A stretch of DNA of 64,000 nucleotides, taken from positions 17,049 through 81,048 of the forward strand of contig CAZQVN010000015.1 of the NCBI GenBank assembly GCA_964596775.1. The letters run 5' to 3'. The translations under genes were made by a program, and so were the position numbers. This document shows, piece by piece, positions 35,135 through 42,686 of the stretch (position 1 is the stretch's first letter; each line of letters opens with the position of its first letter). The notes below the pieces were generated by a model. The model made no database searches and was not told the origin of the DNA. It saw only the letters and a program-made list of their open reading frames with translations. Origin of the DNA: CAZQVN01 sp964596775 (lineage in GTDB: Bacteria; Eisenbacteria; RBG-16-71-46; JABDJR01; JAWXBZ01).

Positions 35135-35652
35135 CGGTAGACCAGGAGCCCGACCAGTCCGGCGGCGGCGATCGCCAGGGCCGGATGCACCTGAAACGCG
35201 AGGACCGCGGTGCCGGCGGCGGCGGCGATCACGAACGACAGCCAGCCCCCCATCGACTCCGGCCAGACCTGGACGACGACCGCGGCGAGCAGCGCCACGA
35301 CCGCGGGCCGCACTCCCCTGAGCATCCCCTGGACGGCCGTCGTGTCGCGGAAGCGCAGGTAGAGCGCCGCGAGACCGAGCATGAGCAGCATGCTCGGGAA
35401 GGCCATGCCGCTGGTAGCGGCGATGGCGCCGGGCCAGCCGGCGATCTTGTAGCCGGTGTAGCCCGACATCTTCGTGGCGATCGGCCCGGGCAGGGCATTG
35501 CCCATGGCCAGGGCATCGACGAACTCCGCGTCGTTGAGCCAGTTCTTTCCGACGACCTCGGCCTGGATCAGCGGCAGCATCGACGGGCCGCCGCCGAACG
35601 CCATGAGTCCCGCCTTGGCGAAGGTCAGGAACAGATCGAGATGGATGTTCAT
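35131..35652 (-). CDS. Single-domain chromate transporter (CHR family)
   Basis: A 173-residue membrane protein with five or six helices. FAKAGLMAFGGGPSMLPLIQ and ALPGPIATKMSGYTGYKIAG are the CHR signature. Short CHR proteins usually occur as tandem pairs, with oppositely oriented halves making one transporter; here only one gene is present, and both neighbours are unrelated. It may form a homodimer or be paired with a distant gene. Chromate or sulfate export is the known activity of full-length members; the substrate of lone halves is unclear. It is joined by ATGA to the enolase-superfamily gene upstream. Confidence 0.9.
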   Translation of the reverse strand: MNIHLDLFLTFAKAGLMAFGGGPSMLPLIQAEVVGKNWLNDAEFVDALAMGNALPGPIATKMSGYTGYKIAGWPGAIAATSGMAFPSMLLMLGLAALYLRFRDTTAVQGMLRGVRPAVVALLAAVVVQVWPESMGGWLSFVIAAAAGTAVLAFQVHPALAIAAAGLVGLLVYR

Positions 35653-36764
35653 CGCGGGAACGATTCCTCGCTGAGCGTGACGTTCTTCAACCGGCCGGCA
35701 TCGATCGACACGCCGATCCCCGGGCCGTCCGGAACCGTCAGCGTTCCGTCGTCGTTCAGGCGGAACGGCGGATCGATCAGGTCGGGGTCATAGTAGCGAT
35801 CGCTCGCCGAGATGTCACCCGGGAGGAGGAAGTTCGGCAGCGTGGCCAGGGCCACGTTGTGCGCGCGGCCGATCCCGGTTTCCAGCATGCCGCCGCACCA
35901 GACCGGAAGACCGGCCCCCTGGCAGAGGTCGTGGACCCGGCGCGACTCGGTGTGGCCTCCGACCCGCCCGAGCTTGATGTTCACGACGCGCCCGCTCTTC
36001 ATGGCCAGGGCGTTCCGGCAGGCGGCCGGCCCGGTGATGCTCTCGTCCAGGCAGAGATCCGTCTTCATCTCCTTCTGCAGCCGCGCATGGTCCACGAGGT
36101 CGTCGTGCGGGAGCGGCTGCTCCACGTAGACGAGATCGAACGCGTCGAGTTCCTTCAGCAGGTCGAAATCGGCGGCGGTGTAGGCGGCGTTCGCGTCGAC
36201 CGTCAGCGGAAGCGCGGGGTGGCGTTTCCGCACGGCGGCGAGGACATCGAGATCCCAGCCGCGCTTGATCTTGAGCTTGATCCTCCGGTAGCCGAGGGCC
36301 TGGAAGCGGTCGATGCGCTCGAGCAGCGCCTCCACGGAGGGTTCGATGCCGAGACTGACGCCGACCTCCACCCGGCTCCGGACGCCGCCGAGGAACCGCG
36401 ACAGCGACTGACCGGCGGCCCGGGCGGCCAGGTCGTGAAGCGCCGCCTCGATCGCGCCCTTCGCCATGGCATGCCCGCGGACGAAGGCGACCGCGGCGAG
36501 GACATCGCGGGGGTGTTCCCACGCGCCGGCCAGCGTCTTCGGAATCAGGAATTCGGAAAGGACGTGCCGGGCGGTGGCGATCGTCTCGTACGAATACGTC
36601 GGCGCCTCGTGGGCGGTGAGTTCCCCCCAGCCGGACAGTCCGCCGCCCTGGACCTCGACGAGGAGCGTGCCGCGCGTCGTGGTCCGGCCGAACGACGTTT
36701 CGAACGGATGCACGAGGGGCATCTCGATGTGATGAAGCCGGACCCGGTCGATCCTGATCGTCAT
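35649..36764 (-). CDS. Enolase-superfamily OSBS/N-succinylamino-acid racemase-like enzyme
   Basis: A 371-residue protein. The barrel lysines are in RIKLKIKRGW (KxK) and VVNIKLGRVGGH; metal ligands are in TVDANAAY, YVEQPLP and CLDESI. GGMLETGIGRAHNVALA is typical of the OSBS/NSAR group. Two activities fit: o-succinylbenzoate synthase (menaquinone) or racemisation of N-succinylamino acids. No other men gene is present, and the gene just upstream is a COG3375-like GNAT, the partner found with NSAR in known D- to L-amino-acid conversion operons. NSAR is therefore favoured. It has a GGAGG site 5 nt before ATG 36764. Confidence 0.85.
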   Translation of the reverse strand: MTIRIDRVRLHHIEMPLVHPFETSFGRTTTRGTLLVEVQGGGLSGWGELTAHEAPTYSYETIATARHVLSEFLIPKTLAGAWEHPRDVLAAVAFVRGHAMAKGAIEAALHDLAARAAGQSLSRFLGGVRSRVEVGVSLGIEPSVEALLERIDRFQALGYRRIKLKIKRGWDLDVLAAVRKRHPALPLTVDANAAYTAADFDLLKELDAFDLVYVEQPLPHDDLVDHARLQKEMKTDLCLDESITGPAACRNALAMKSGRVVNIKLGRVGGHTESRRVHDLCQGAGLPVWCGGMLETGIGRAHNVALATLPNFLLPGDISASDRYYDPDLIDPPFRLNDDGTLTVPDGPGIGVSIDAGRLKNVTLSEESFPR

Positions 36765-36843
36765 GCGTCCTCCCCCGTCAGCGCGCGAAGCGTTCCCATC
36801 CGGGCGGCCGCACGGACGCCAGGACTTTCGCTTCGGCGGCCCG

Positions 36844-37665
36844 TCACGCTCGTGCCTCCTCGCGGACCAGCACGTGCGCGCCGCATCCCGGCGCGCCGGG
36901 CAGGTCCGGGAGGAAATCGACGACGGCGTAGCCGTTCGCGAAGGCGGCCCGGGCCGCCTCGCGGACGGCGAGCCGCCAGGCGATCGCGAGTTCGGTGGAG
37001 GATTCGCGGATCGGCTGGAACCGCGAAGGCAGGGGAATCAGGAGCGCCGCCCCGGATGTCCGCGAAACCTCCGCCGGCGGTCCCGGTCGCGGCACCGCGT
37101 CGACGTCGAGAACCTCGAACGCCGGCACCGCATCCCGTGCCGCGGCGCGGCGGGCCGGCCCCGTCCGCTCGATGTCCTCCGCGAGATCCCACTCGGCCAG
37201 GAACCGGTCCGTGGGCACCCCGAGGTCGAACTGGCTCGACCGCGTTCCGTAATAGTCCACGTGGTAGTGCCGGACCCGGGCGCCGAGCCGGCGCAGGTTC
37301 AGCCGCGCGTTCCGCGCCTCGAGCGGGTCGAACGTCCACTCCATCCAGGTGTACCCCTTTTCCACCGCGATCCGTTTCTGCTCGAGCTTCAGCAGCGCTC
37401 CCAGCCCCTGTCCGCGCCGGTCGGGATGGACGGCCAGCATCCGGCTGTACTGTAGAAATCGCCCGTTCCGCCGGCCGACCATGGAAAACGCGAACCCGGT
37501 CAGGTCGTCCCCGTCGAAGGAGCCGATGACGATGCCGTCGTTGTGCGCCGCCGCGATGATCTCGGTGACCGGAACGACGTCGATGTCCGCGGCGCGCCAG
37601 ACGGTTCTCTGGAGCTCCACCGCCTTCGTGATGTCGGAAACGGTGTCTAGCGCGCGGACAGGCAT
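36844..37665 (-). CDS. GNAT family N-acyltransferase (COG3375-like)
   Basis: A 273-residue acyl-CoA-dependent transferase. The coenzyme A loop is LAVHPDRRGQGLGALL (about 80-95), in a protein opening with a long helix (ITKAVELQRTVWRAADIDVVP) typical of COG3375. The continuation WTFDPLEARNARLNLRRLGA is also characteristic. The C-terminal 120 residues form the second domain of this group. In NSAR operons a GNAT succinylates D-amino acids before racemisation, which suits the enolase-superfamily gene 79 nt downstream. ATG 37665 overlaps dapL by 19 nt; the longer open frame upstream is a dapL shadow. The acyl donor is not shown by sequence. Confidence 0.82.
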   Translation of the reverse strand: MPVRALDTVSDITKAVELQRTVWRAADIDVVPVTEIIAAAHNDGIVIGSFDGDDLTGFAFSMVGRRNGRFLQYSRMLAVHPDRRGQGLGALLKLEQKRIAVEKGYTWMEWTFDPLEARNARLNLRRLGARVRHYHVDYYGTRSSQFDLGVPTDRFLAEWDLAEDIERTGPARRAAARDAVPAFEVLDVDAVPRPGPPAEVSRTSGAALLIPLPSRFQPIRESSTELAIAWRLAVREAARAAFANGYAVVDFLPDLPGAPGCGAHVLVREEARA

Positions 37666-38822
37666 GTCGGGAGAATCTCGAGCGCCGCGTCGATCTGGGC
37701 GTCGGGGACGGTCAGCGAGAACCGCACGTACCCTTCCCCTTCCGGACCGAACGCCGTGCCGGGCATGACCACGACGTACACGCTTTCCAGCAGGCGCGTG
37801 GCGAACGAGGCCGACGTTTCCCCGGCGGGCACCCGCGTCCAGATGTAGAACGCGGCCCGGGGCGTCATCGCGTCGAGGCCGAGCTTCTTCAGGCCGCCGA
37901 CGAGGCGGTCGCGCCGCCCCTTGTAGCGGGCGCAGATCTCCTCGAGCAGCGGCTCGCCGTTGCGGTAGGCCTCGATCGCCGCGATCTGCACCGGCTCGAA
38001 CACGCCGGAGTCGATGTTCGTCTTGATCTTCCCGAGGGCGTGGATCGCATCGCGGTTTCCGGCGGCGAAGCCGATCCGCCAGCCGGTCATGTTGAACGTC
38101 TTGGACAGGGAGTGGAACTCGATGGCCACGTCCTTTCCGCCGGGTACCGCAAGGATGGACGGCGGGCGGTACCCGTCGAACCCGACTTCGGCGTAGGCCG
38201 CGTCGTGCACGATGAAGATGTCGTGCTTCTTCGCGAACGCCACGAGCCGCTCGTAGAACTCGCGGTCCGCGGTGGCGCCGATCGGATTGTTCGGATAGTT
38301 CACGAAGAACAGCCGGGCCCGGCGGGCGAGCTCCGGATCGATGGCGTCGAGGTCGGGCAGGTACCCGTTTTCCTCCTTGAGTGGCACGTACGCCACCTCG
38401 CCGCCGGCAAAGTGCACGGCGTTCACGTAGACCGGATAGCCGGGATCGGTGATCAGCACGAGATCGCCGGGGTTGACCGCGGCGAGCGGAAAGTGCGCAA
38501 CCCCCTCCTTCGACCCGATCAGCGTCAGGACCTCGGTGTCCGGATCGGCGGTGAAGCCGTGGCGGCGGGCGCACCAGTCGGCGGCCGCGGCGCGGAACTC
38601 CCGCATCCCCACGTACTGCGGGTAGCGGTGGTACTTCGGCTGCCGCGCCGCCTCCACGAGGGCGTCGACGATGAAGCCGGGCGTCGGCAGGTCGGGGTCG
38701 CCGACGCCGAAGTCGAGGATCGGCTTCCCCTCCTCGCGCGCCTTTCTCTTCAGCCGGTCGATTTCGGCAAACATGTAGGGCGGCAGGTCCAGGACCCGGC
38801 GTGCGGTCACGGGCATGGTCAT
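37647..38822 (-). CDS. dapL: LL-diaminopimelate aminotransferase-like enzyme
   Basis: A 391-residue PLP aminotransferase. KPILDFGVGDPDLPTP, LIGSKEGVAHFPLA and NYPNNPIGA fit the DapL group, and SLSKTFNMTGWRIGF carries the PLP lysine (Lys241). DapL converts tetrahydrodipicolinate to LL-DAP in one step, bypassing the succinylase route. Being directly after asd and dapB supports this role. ATG 38822 overlaps dapB as ATGA. Other class I aminotransferases (alanine, aspartate) are the alternative; the genomic position makes DapL the better call. Confidence 0.85.
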   Translation of the reverse strand: MTMPVTARRVLDLPPYMFAEIDRLKRKAREEGKPILDFGVGDPDLPTPGFIVDALVEAARQPKYHRYPQYVGMREFRAAAADWCARRHGFTADPDTEVLTLIGSKEGVAHFPLAAVNPGDLVLITDPGYPVYVNAVHFAGGEVAYVPLKEENGYLPDLDAIDPELARRARLFFVNYPNNPIGATADREFYERLVAFAKKHDIFIVHDAAYAEVGFDGYRPPSILAVPGGKDVAIEFHSLSKTFNMTGWRIGFAAGNRDAIHALGKIKTNIDSGVFEPVQIAAIEAYRNGEPLLEEICARYKGRRDRLVGGLKKLGLDAMTPRAAFYIWTRVPAGETSASFATRLLESVYVVVMPGTAFGPEGEGYVRFSLTVPDAQIDAALEILPTCLSAR

Positions 38823-39586
38823 CCCCTTTCGTTTTTCAAGGATTCGAGAACATCGTTCATGCCGTAGCGCCCCGGCGCCGCCGCGGCGGCAAACCGCGCC
38901 GCCGCCAGCGCACCCTGGGCAAAAACGTGGCGTCCGAGCGCCTCGTGGCGCAGCGTGACGACTTCATGGTCGAGCGCGAAGTGTACCGCGTGATCTCCGA
39001 TGATTTCCCCGAGGCGCGCGGCGTGCACCTCCACCTCGCGGGCACCGTCGGGGCGGGCCCGGCGGGCCACCTCAGCGAGACGCAGCGCCGTGCCGCTCGG
39101 CGCGTCCACCTTGTGGCGGTGATGCATTTCCACGATCGAGCAGTCCGCGGAGTTTCCGAAGGCCGCGGCGGCCTCGGCCACCAGGCGGTACAGCACGTTG
39201 ACCCCGAGACTCATGTTCGGCGCCCAGACGACCGGGACGCTCCGCGCCGCCTCGTCGAGCGCCCGTTCCGCGTCGTCGGTCAGGCCGGTCGTGCCGGACA
39301 CGATGGCCGTTCCGGCGTCCGCGGCGGGTCCGGCCACCGAGGCCAGGGGCGCCGGACGCGTGAAATCGATGAGCACCGGTCGCGGACCGTCCGGCGACGC
39401 GGCAAAACAGTGCGCCTTGGAAAACGAATCGACGATCGGGACCCCGTCGAGGGTCGTGCCGACCAGGGCATTCCCGCGGGCCTCGATGCCGGCCCGCACG
39501 CCGAACGCGTCCGGAGCGCGCGAGGCCAGTTCCATCACCATCCGCCCCATCCGTCCGGCGGCGCCGTGGACGATGACGGCAATCAC
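38819..39586 (-). CDS. dapB: 4-hydroxy-tetrahydrodipicolinate reductase
   Basis: A 255-residue NAD(P)H-dependent reductase of lysine/DAP synthesis. The nucleotide loop is VHGAAGRMGRMV at the N-terminus. SGTTGLTDDAERALDEAA and APNMSLGVNVLYRLV follow, and the active-site loop HHRHKVDAPSGTAL contains the catalytic His and Lys. GTG 39586 overlaps the asd stop as GTGA; the long open frame upstream is an asd shadow. Its order asd-dapB-dapL matches consecutive or near-consecutive steps of one pathway; dapA is not in the window. Confidence 0.94.
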   Translation of the reverse strand: MIAVIVHGAAGRMGRMVMELASRAPDAFGVRAGIEARGNALVGTTLDGVPIVDSFSKAHCFAASPDGPRPVLIDFTRPAPLASVAGPAADAGTAIVSGTTGLTDDAERALDEAARSVPVVWAPNMSLGVNVLYRLVAEAAAAFGNSADCSIVEMHHRHKVDAPSGTALRLAEVARRARPDGAREVEVHAARLGEIIGDHAVHFALDHEVVTLRHEALGRHVFAQGALAAARFAAAAAPGRYGMNDVLESLKNERG

Positions 39587-40590
39587 CGGAGCACCGCCTC
39601 GGCGATCTGCACGGCGTTCAGCGCGGCCCCCTTGAGCAGGTTGTCCGAGACGACCCAGAAGACGAGCGAGTGCGCGTCGCCGGGATCGCGGCGCAGGCGA
39701 CCCACGAACACCGGATCCTTTCCTTCCGCGTTGCGGGGCAGCGGGTAGCGGCGCGATTCCGCGTCGTCCTCGACGACGATTCCGGGAAACTCCTCCAGCG
39801 CCCGGCGGGCCGCGGCGAGGTCCACCGGCTTGCGGAACGAGGCCCACACCATTTCCGAATGGCTCCGGTAGACGGGGACGCGCACGCAGGTCGGCGTGAC
39901 CGCAAGGTTCGGCAGGTCGAGGATCTTCCGCGTTTCGTTGATCATCTTCCACTCTTCCCGCGTGTAACCGTCGGCGGTGAACTCGTCGACCTGGGGAATC
40001 AGGTTGAACGCGATCGGATGCTGGAAGCGGACCGGGTCGGGTTCCACGCCGGTCAGGTACCCCGCCGTGCTCGTGCGCAGCTCGTTCATCGCCTGCCGGC
40101 CGGCTCCCGAGGCGGACTGGTAGGTGGCCACGATCACCCGCGCCAGCTCGAACTCGTCGTGGAGCGGCTTCAGGGCGAGGACCATCTGGATCGTCGAGCA
40201 GTTCGGGTTGGCGATGAGGGCCGGCGGTCGCGGCAGGGCGTCCGGGTTGATCTCGGGGACGATCAGCGGAACGCCGGCGTCCATCCGGAACGCGCTGGAG
40301 TTGTCCACGACGAGCGCACCCGCGGCCACCGCCGCCGGACCCCACTCGCGGCTGACCGTGGCGCCCGCCGAAAACAGCGCGAGCTGGATCCCGTCGAAAC
40401 ACCCGGGGGCCAGCGGTTCGGCGGTGATGGTCCGATCCCCGAAGGGCAGCGCCTGGCCGGCCGACCGTTCCGACGTGAATAGGCGGAGTGACGCGATCGG
40501 AAACTTCCGGGCGACGAGGAGCCGGCGCATTTCCTCGCCGACGGCACCGGTGGCGCCGACGATCGCCACATGGTAGCGGGCCGCGCTCAC
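39583..40590 (-). CDS. asd: Aspartate-semialdehyde dehydrogenase
   Basis: A 335-residue NADPH enzyme making aspartate semialdehyde, the branch point to DAP, lysine, threonine and methionine. VAIVGATGAVGEEMRRLL binds NADP. IANPNCSTIQMVLAL contains the catalytic Cys131, and TYQSASGAGRQAMNEL follows. It starts at GTG 40590, which overlaps the propeller-protein stop as GTGA. Unusually for a housekeeping gene it is embedded between envelope-protein genes and the dap genes in a single overlapping array. Confidence 0.95.
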   Translation of the reverse strand: MSAARYHVAIVGATGAVGEEMRRLLVARKFPIASLRLFTSERSAGQALPFGDRTITAEPLAPGCFDGIQLALFSAGATVSREWGPAAVAAGALVVDNSSAFRMDAGVPLIVPEINPDALPRPPALIANPNCSTIQMVLALKPLHDEFELARVIVATYQSASGAGRQAMNELRTSTAGYLTGVEPDPVRFQHPIAFNLIPQVDEFTADGYTREEWKMINETRKILDLPNLAVTPTCVRVPVYRSHSEMVWASFRKPVDLAAARRALEEFPGIVVEDDAESRRYPLPRNAEGKDPVFVGRLRRDPGDAHSLVFWVVSDNLLKGAALNAVQIAEAVLR

Positions 40591-42686
40591 GGGGACACCC
40601 GCGCGGTGCCGACGTTGCCGGCCAGGTCCGCGACGCGGAGGATCACCGTCACCGGTGTCTTCGCGGGCAGGTCGAGGTCCACGGAAATGTCCTCCTCGAG
40701 TTCGTCCATGACCCGGTCCACCGGATGGACCGGGCGCCAGTTCTCGCCGTCCGTCGAGATCTCCAGCTGCTTGATCGGGCTCAGGGCATCGCGCAGTTTC
40801 GCGGTGACCCGGATTTTCGCTCCGTCCACCCGCGCCGTCAGGGCGTCGATGACGGGCACCGTGTTGTCCACGACGACGAAATCCGTTTCGCGGCTTCCTT
40901 CGAGCGCTTCGCCGGGAGGATTCCGGGGTGCGTCGGACGCCGTCACCCGGAACCGGTACACGCCATCCTCAACCTGTGACGAATCAAAGACATACAGCGG
41001 TTCCTTGAGGTCGTCCTCGAGGGGCCGCCACGCCGCGTCCGCCCCGCCCCGGTACTCGAGCGTGTACATCATCGGGTCGTCGTTCGGATCCGAGGCGTCC
41101 CAGCGGAGCGTCCGGTAGCGACGGGCCCAGGCGGCGTCCTCGTCGGGCGCGGGGCCCCGGCCCGACTGGCTGGCCACCGAGAACTCGGCACGCACGTTGC
41201 CGGGAAGACTCTGGATGACCGGCTGCGGTCCGGAATCGCCGCCGCGCCCGAGCGGCAGCCCCGGCGCCGACACGTCGAACGACCGGACGACCGGGGCGCG
41301 GTTGCGGGCCAGGCTGGACAGCGTGACCTCGCGCAACGCCGGCGCGCCCTCCCCGCCCCGCTTGAACTCCGCGCGCCACTGGATGAACCGCGCCGCCGGG
41401 CTGGTGACCTGCGACCCGGCCGCGCCGGTGAGCGGCGACGACCAGTCGCTCCAGGTGCCGTCGGGATCGGCGGTGTTGCCCGTGCGCGTCCGGAACGCGA
41501 TCGATCCGCCCCCGTCGCGATCGGCGCGCTGCCAGCGGAGCACGCCCCAGTCCGCCACCTGCTTCATGTCGCGCACTTCCGACGTCATGCGGCCGACCGG
41601 GCTTCCGCCGAGCGCGCCGCGGTACACCTTTCCCGGGGATCCGCTGCCGGCGTGGAGAACGCCGCCGGACACGGCGAGGGACAGGATCTGCGGAGGACCG
41701 GGGCGGGACAGGAGCGCCCAGTCCCCGGTGGCCGGATCGACGCGGTAGATGCCGCCGGACTCGCCCCCGCCGGTGGCGGCGTAGACCCGCCCTTCCGGAT
41801 CCGCGGCGATCGCCTGGATGACGCTTTCCGTGGCCGTCCAGACCGGTTCGACGACGTTGTTCGGGCGGATGCGGTAGAGGACCGGCGACGGTTTTTTCGC
41901 CGAGGCCGCGTCCCCGCTCTTCCCGCCGCCGGCCGACCCGACCGGAGGGTTCACGGCGGCGATCACGCTGCCGTCCGCGAGGAGGATGATTCCCTTCACT
42001 TCCTCCTCGTCCGCGTCCATGAGAACCGTGGCCCGTCCCTTGTCGTCCAGGGAATACAGAAGCCCCTTTTCGCCGGCGCCGAGCAGAATCGTGCTCCCCC
42101 GGACGGCCAGGGACGTGAAATGATCCCCCTCCCCTTCGTAGAGAACTTCCGCCGCGCCCCCGGCGCCGATCCGGTACAGGCGTGCCCGGTCGCCGGTGGC
42201 CGCCAGCAGGTTTCCGGAGGCGTCGAAGGCCATCGCCCAGACGTGACGCTCGGGCAGGTCGGCGAACGTGCGCGCGGTGCCGTCGGCGGCGATCGCGAGA
42301 ATCGTGGCGTCGGGTGCCGTACCGGCGTACACCGTGCCGTCCCGGCCGATCGCGATCGACTCCACCTGCAGCGCGATCGAGTCGTGGACGAGCCGGGCCG
42401 CCCGGCCGTCCACGCGGAACAGCGCCCCTCCGCTCCCCGTTCCCGCCCAGACCCTGTCGCCGGAGGCGGCGAGGGACCACACGTAGTCGGCGTCGAAGTC
42501 CTCGACTTCCTCGAACGCGGGGGCCGGGGTCACGACGCCCTCACTGGACACCGAGAGCGATTCCAGGTCCGTGGCGAGAAACGCCGCGGACCCGCTCACC
42601 TTCCAGGTGTCCGTCGTCACCGCACCGGCGCTTCCGGCAACGGCACACAACAGCAGAGCCGCCGTCGCCATGCATCCCCGCTTCAT
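40587..42686 (-). CDS. Secreted beta-propeller repeat protein with C-terminal Ig-like region
   Basis: A 699-residue exported protein. The signal peptide (MKRGCMATAALLLCAVAG..., to about 22) contains a Cys but no clear lipobox. Residues about 55-380 are a seven-bladed-type propeller with repeating blades, e.g. DRVWAGTGSGGALFRVDGRA, GTVYAGTAPDATILAIAADG and GRVYAATGGGESGGIYRVDP. The later part (about 400-699) is beta-rich with two Fn3/Ig-like segments (APVVRSFDVSAPG and PVIDALTARVDGAKIRVTAK). GGAGGG precedes ATG 42686, and the start overlaps the S55 protease stop as ATGA. It resembles two-component-type sensor propellers but lacks a kinase. Function unknown. Confidence 0.78.
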   Translation of the reverse strand: MKRGCMATAALLLCAVAGSAGAVTTDTWKVSGSAAFLATDLESLSVSSEGVVTPAPAFEEVEDFDADYVWSLAASGDRVWAGTGSGGALFRVDGRAARLVHDSIALQVESIAIGRDGTVYAGTAPDATILAIAADGTARTFADLPERHVWAMAFDASGNLLAATGDRARLYRIGAGGAAEVLYEGEGDHFTSLAVRGSTILLGAGEKGLLYSLDDKGRATVLMDADEEEVKGIILLADGSVIAAVNPPVGSAGGGKSGDAASAKKPSPVLYRIRPNNVVEPVWTATESVIQAIAADPEGRVYAATGGGESGGIYRVDPATGDWALLSRPGPPQILSLAVSGGVLHAGSGSPGKVYRGALGGSPVGRMTSEVRDMKQVADWGVLRWQRADRDGGGSIAFRTRTGNTADPDGTWSDWSSPLTGAAGSQVTSPAARFIQWRAEFKRGGEGAPALREVTLSSLARNRAPVVRSFDVSAPGLPLGRGGDSGPQPVIQSLPGNVRAEFSVASQSGRGPAPDEDAAWARRYRTLRWDASDPNDDPMMYTLEYRGGADAAWRPLEDDLKEPLYVFDSSQVEDGVYRFRVTASDAPRNPPGEALEGSRETDFVVVDNTVPVIDALTARVDGAKIRVTAKLRDALSPIKQLEISTDGENWRPVHPVDRVMDELEEDISVDLDLPAKTPVTVILRVADLAGNVGTARVSP

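Noticed and set aside
35649..36764. Calling the enolase-superfamily enzyme menC for menaquinone synthesis
   Set aside because: Sequence fits OSBS or NSAR equally, but no other men genes are near and the GNAT neighbour favours NSAR. The symbol was left blank.
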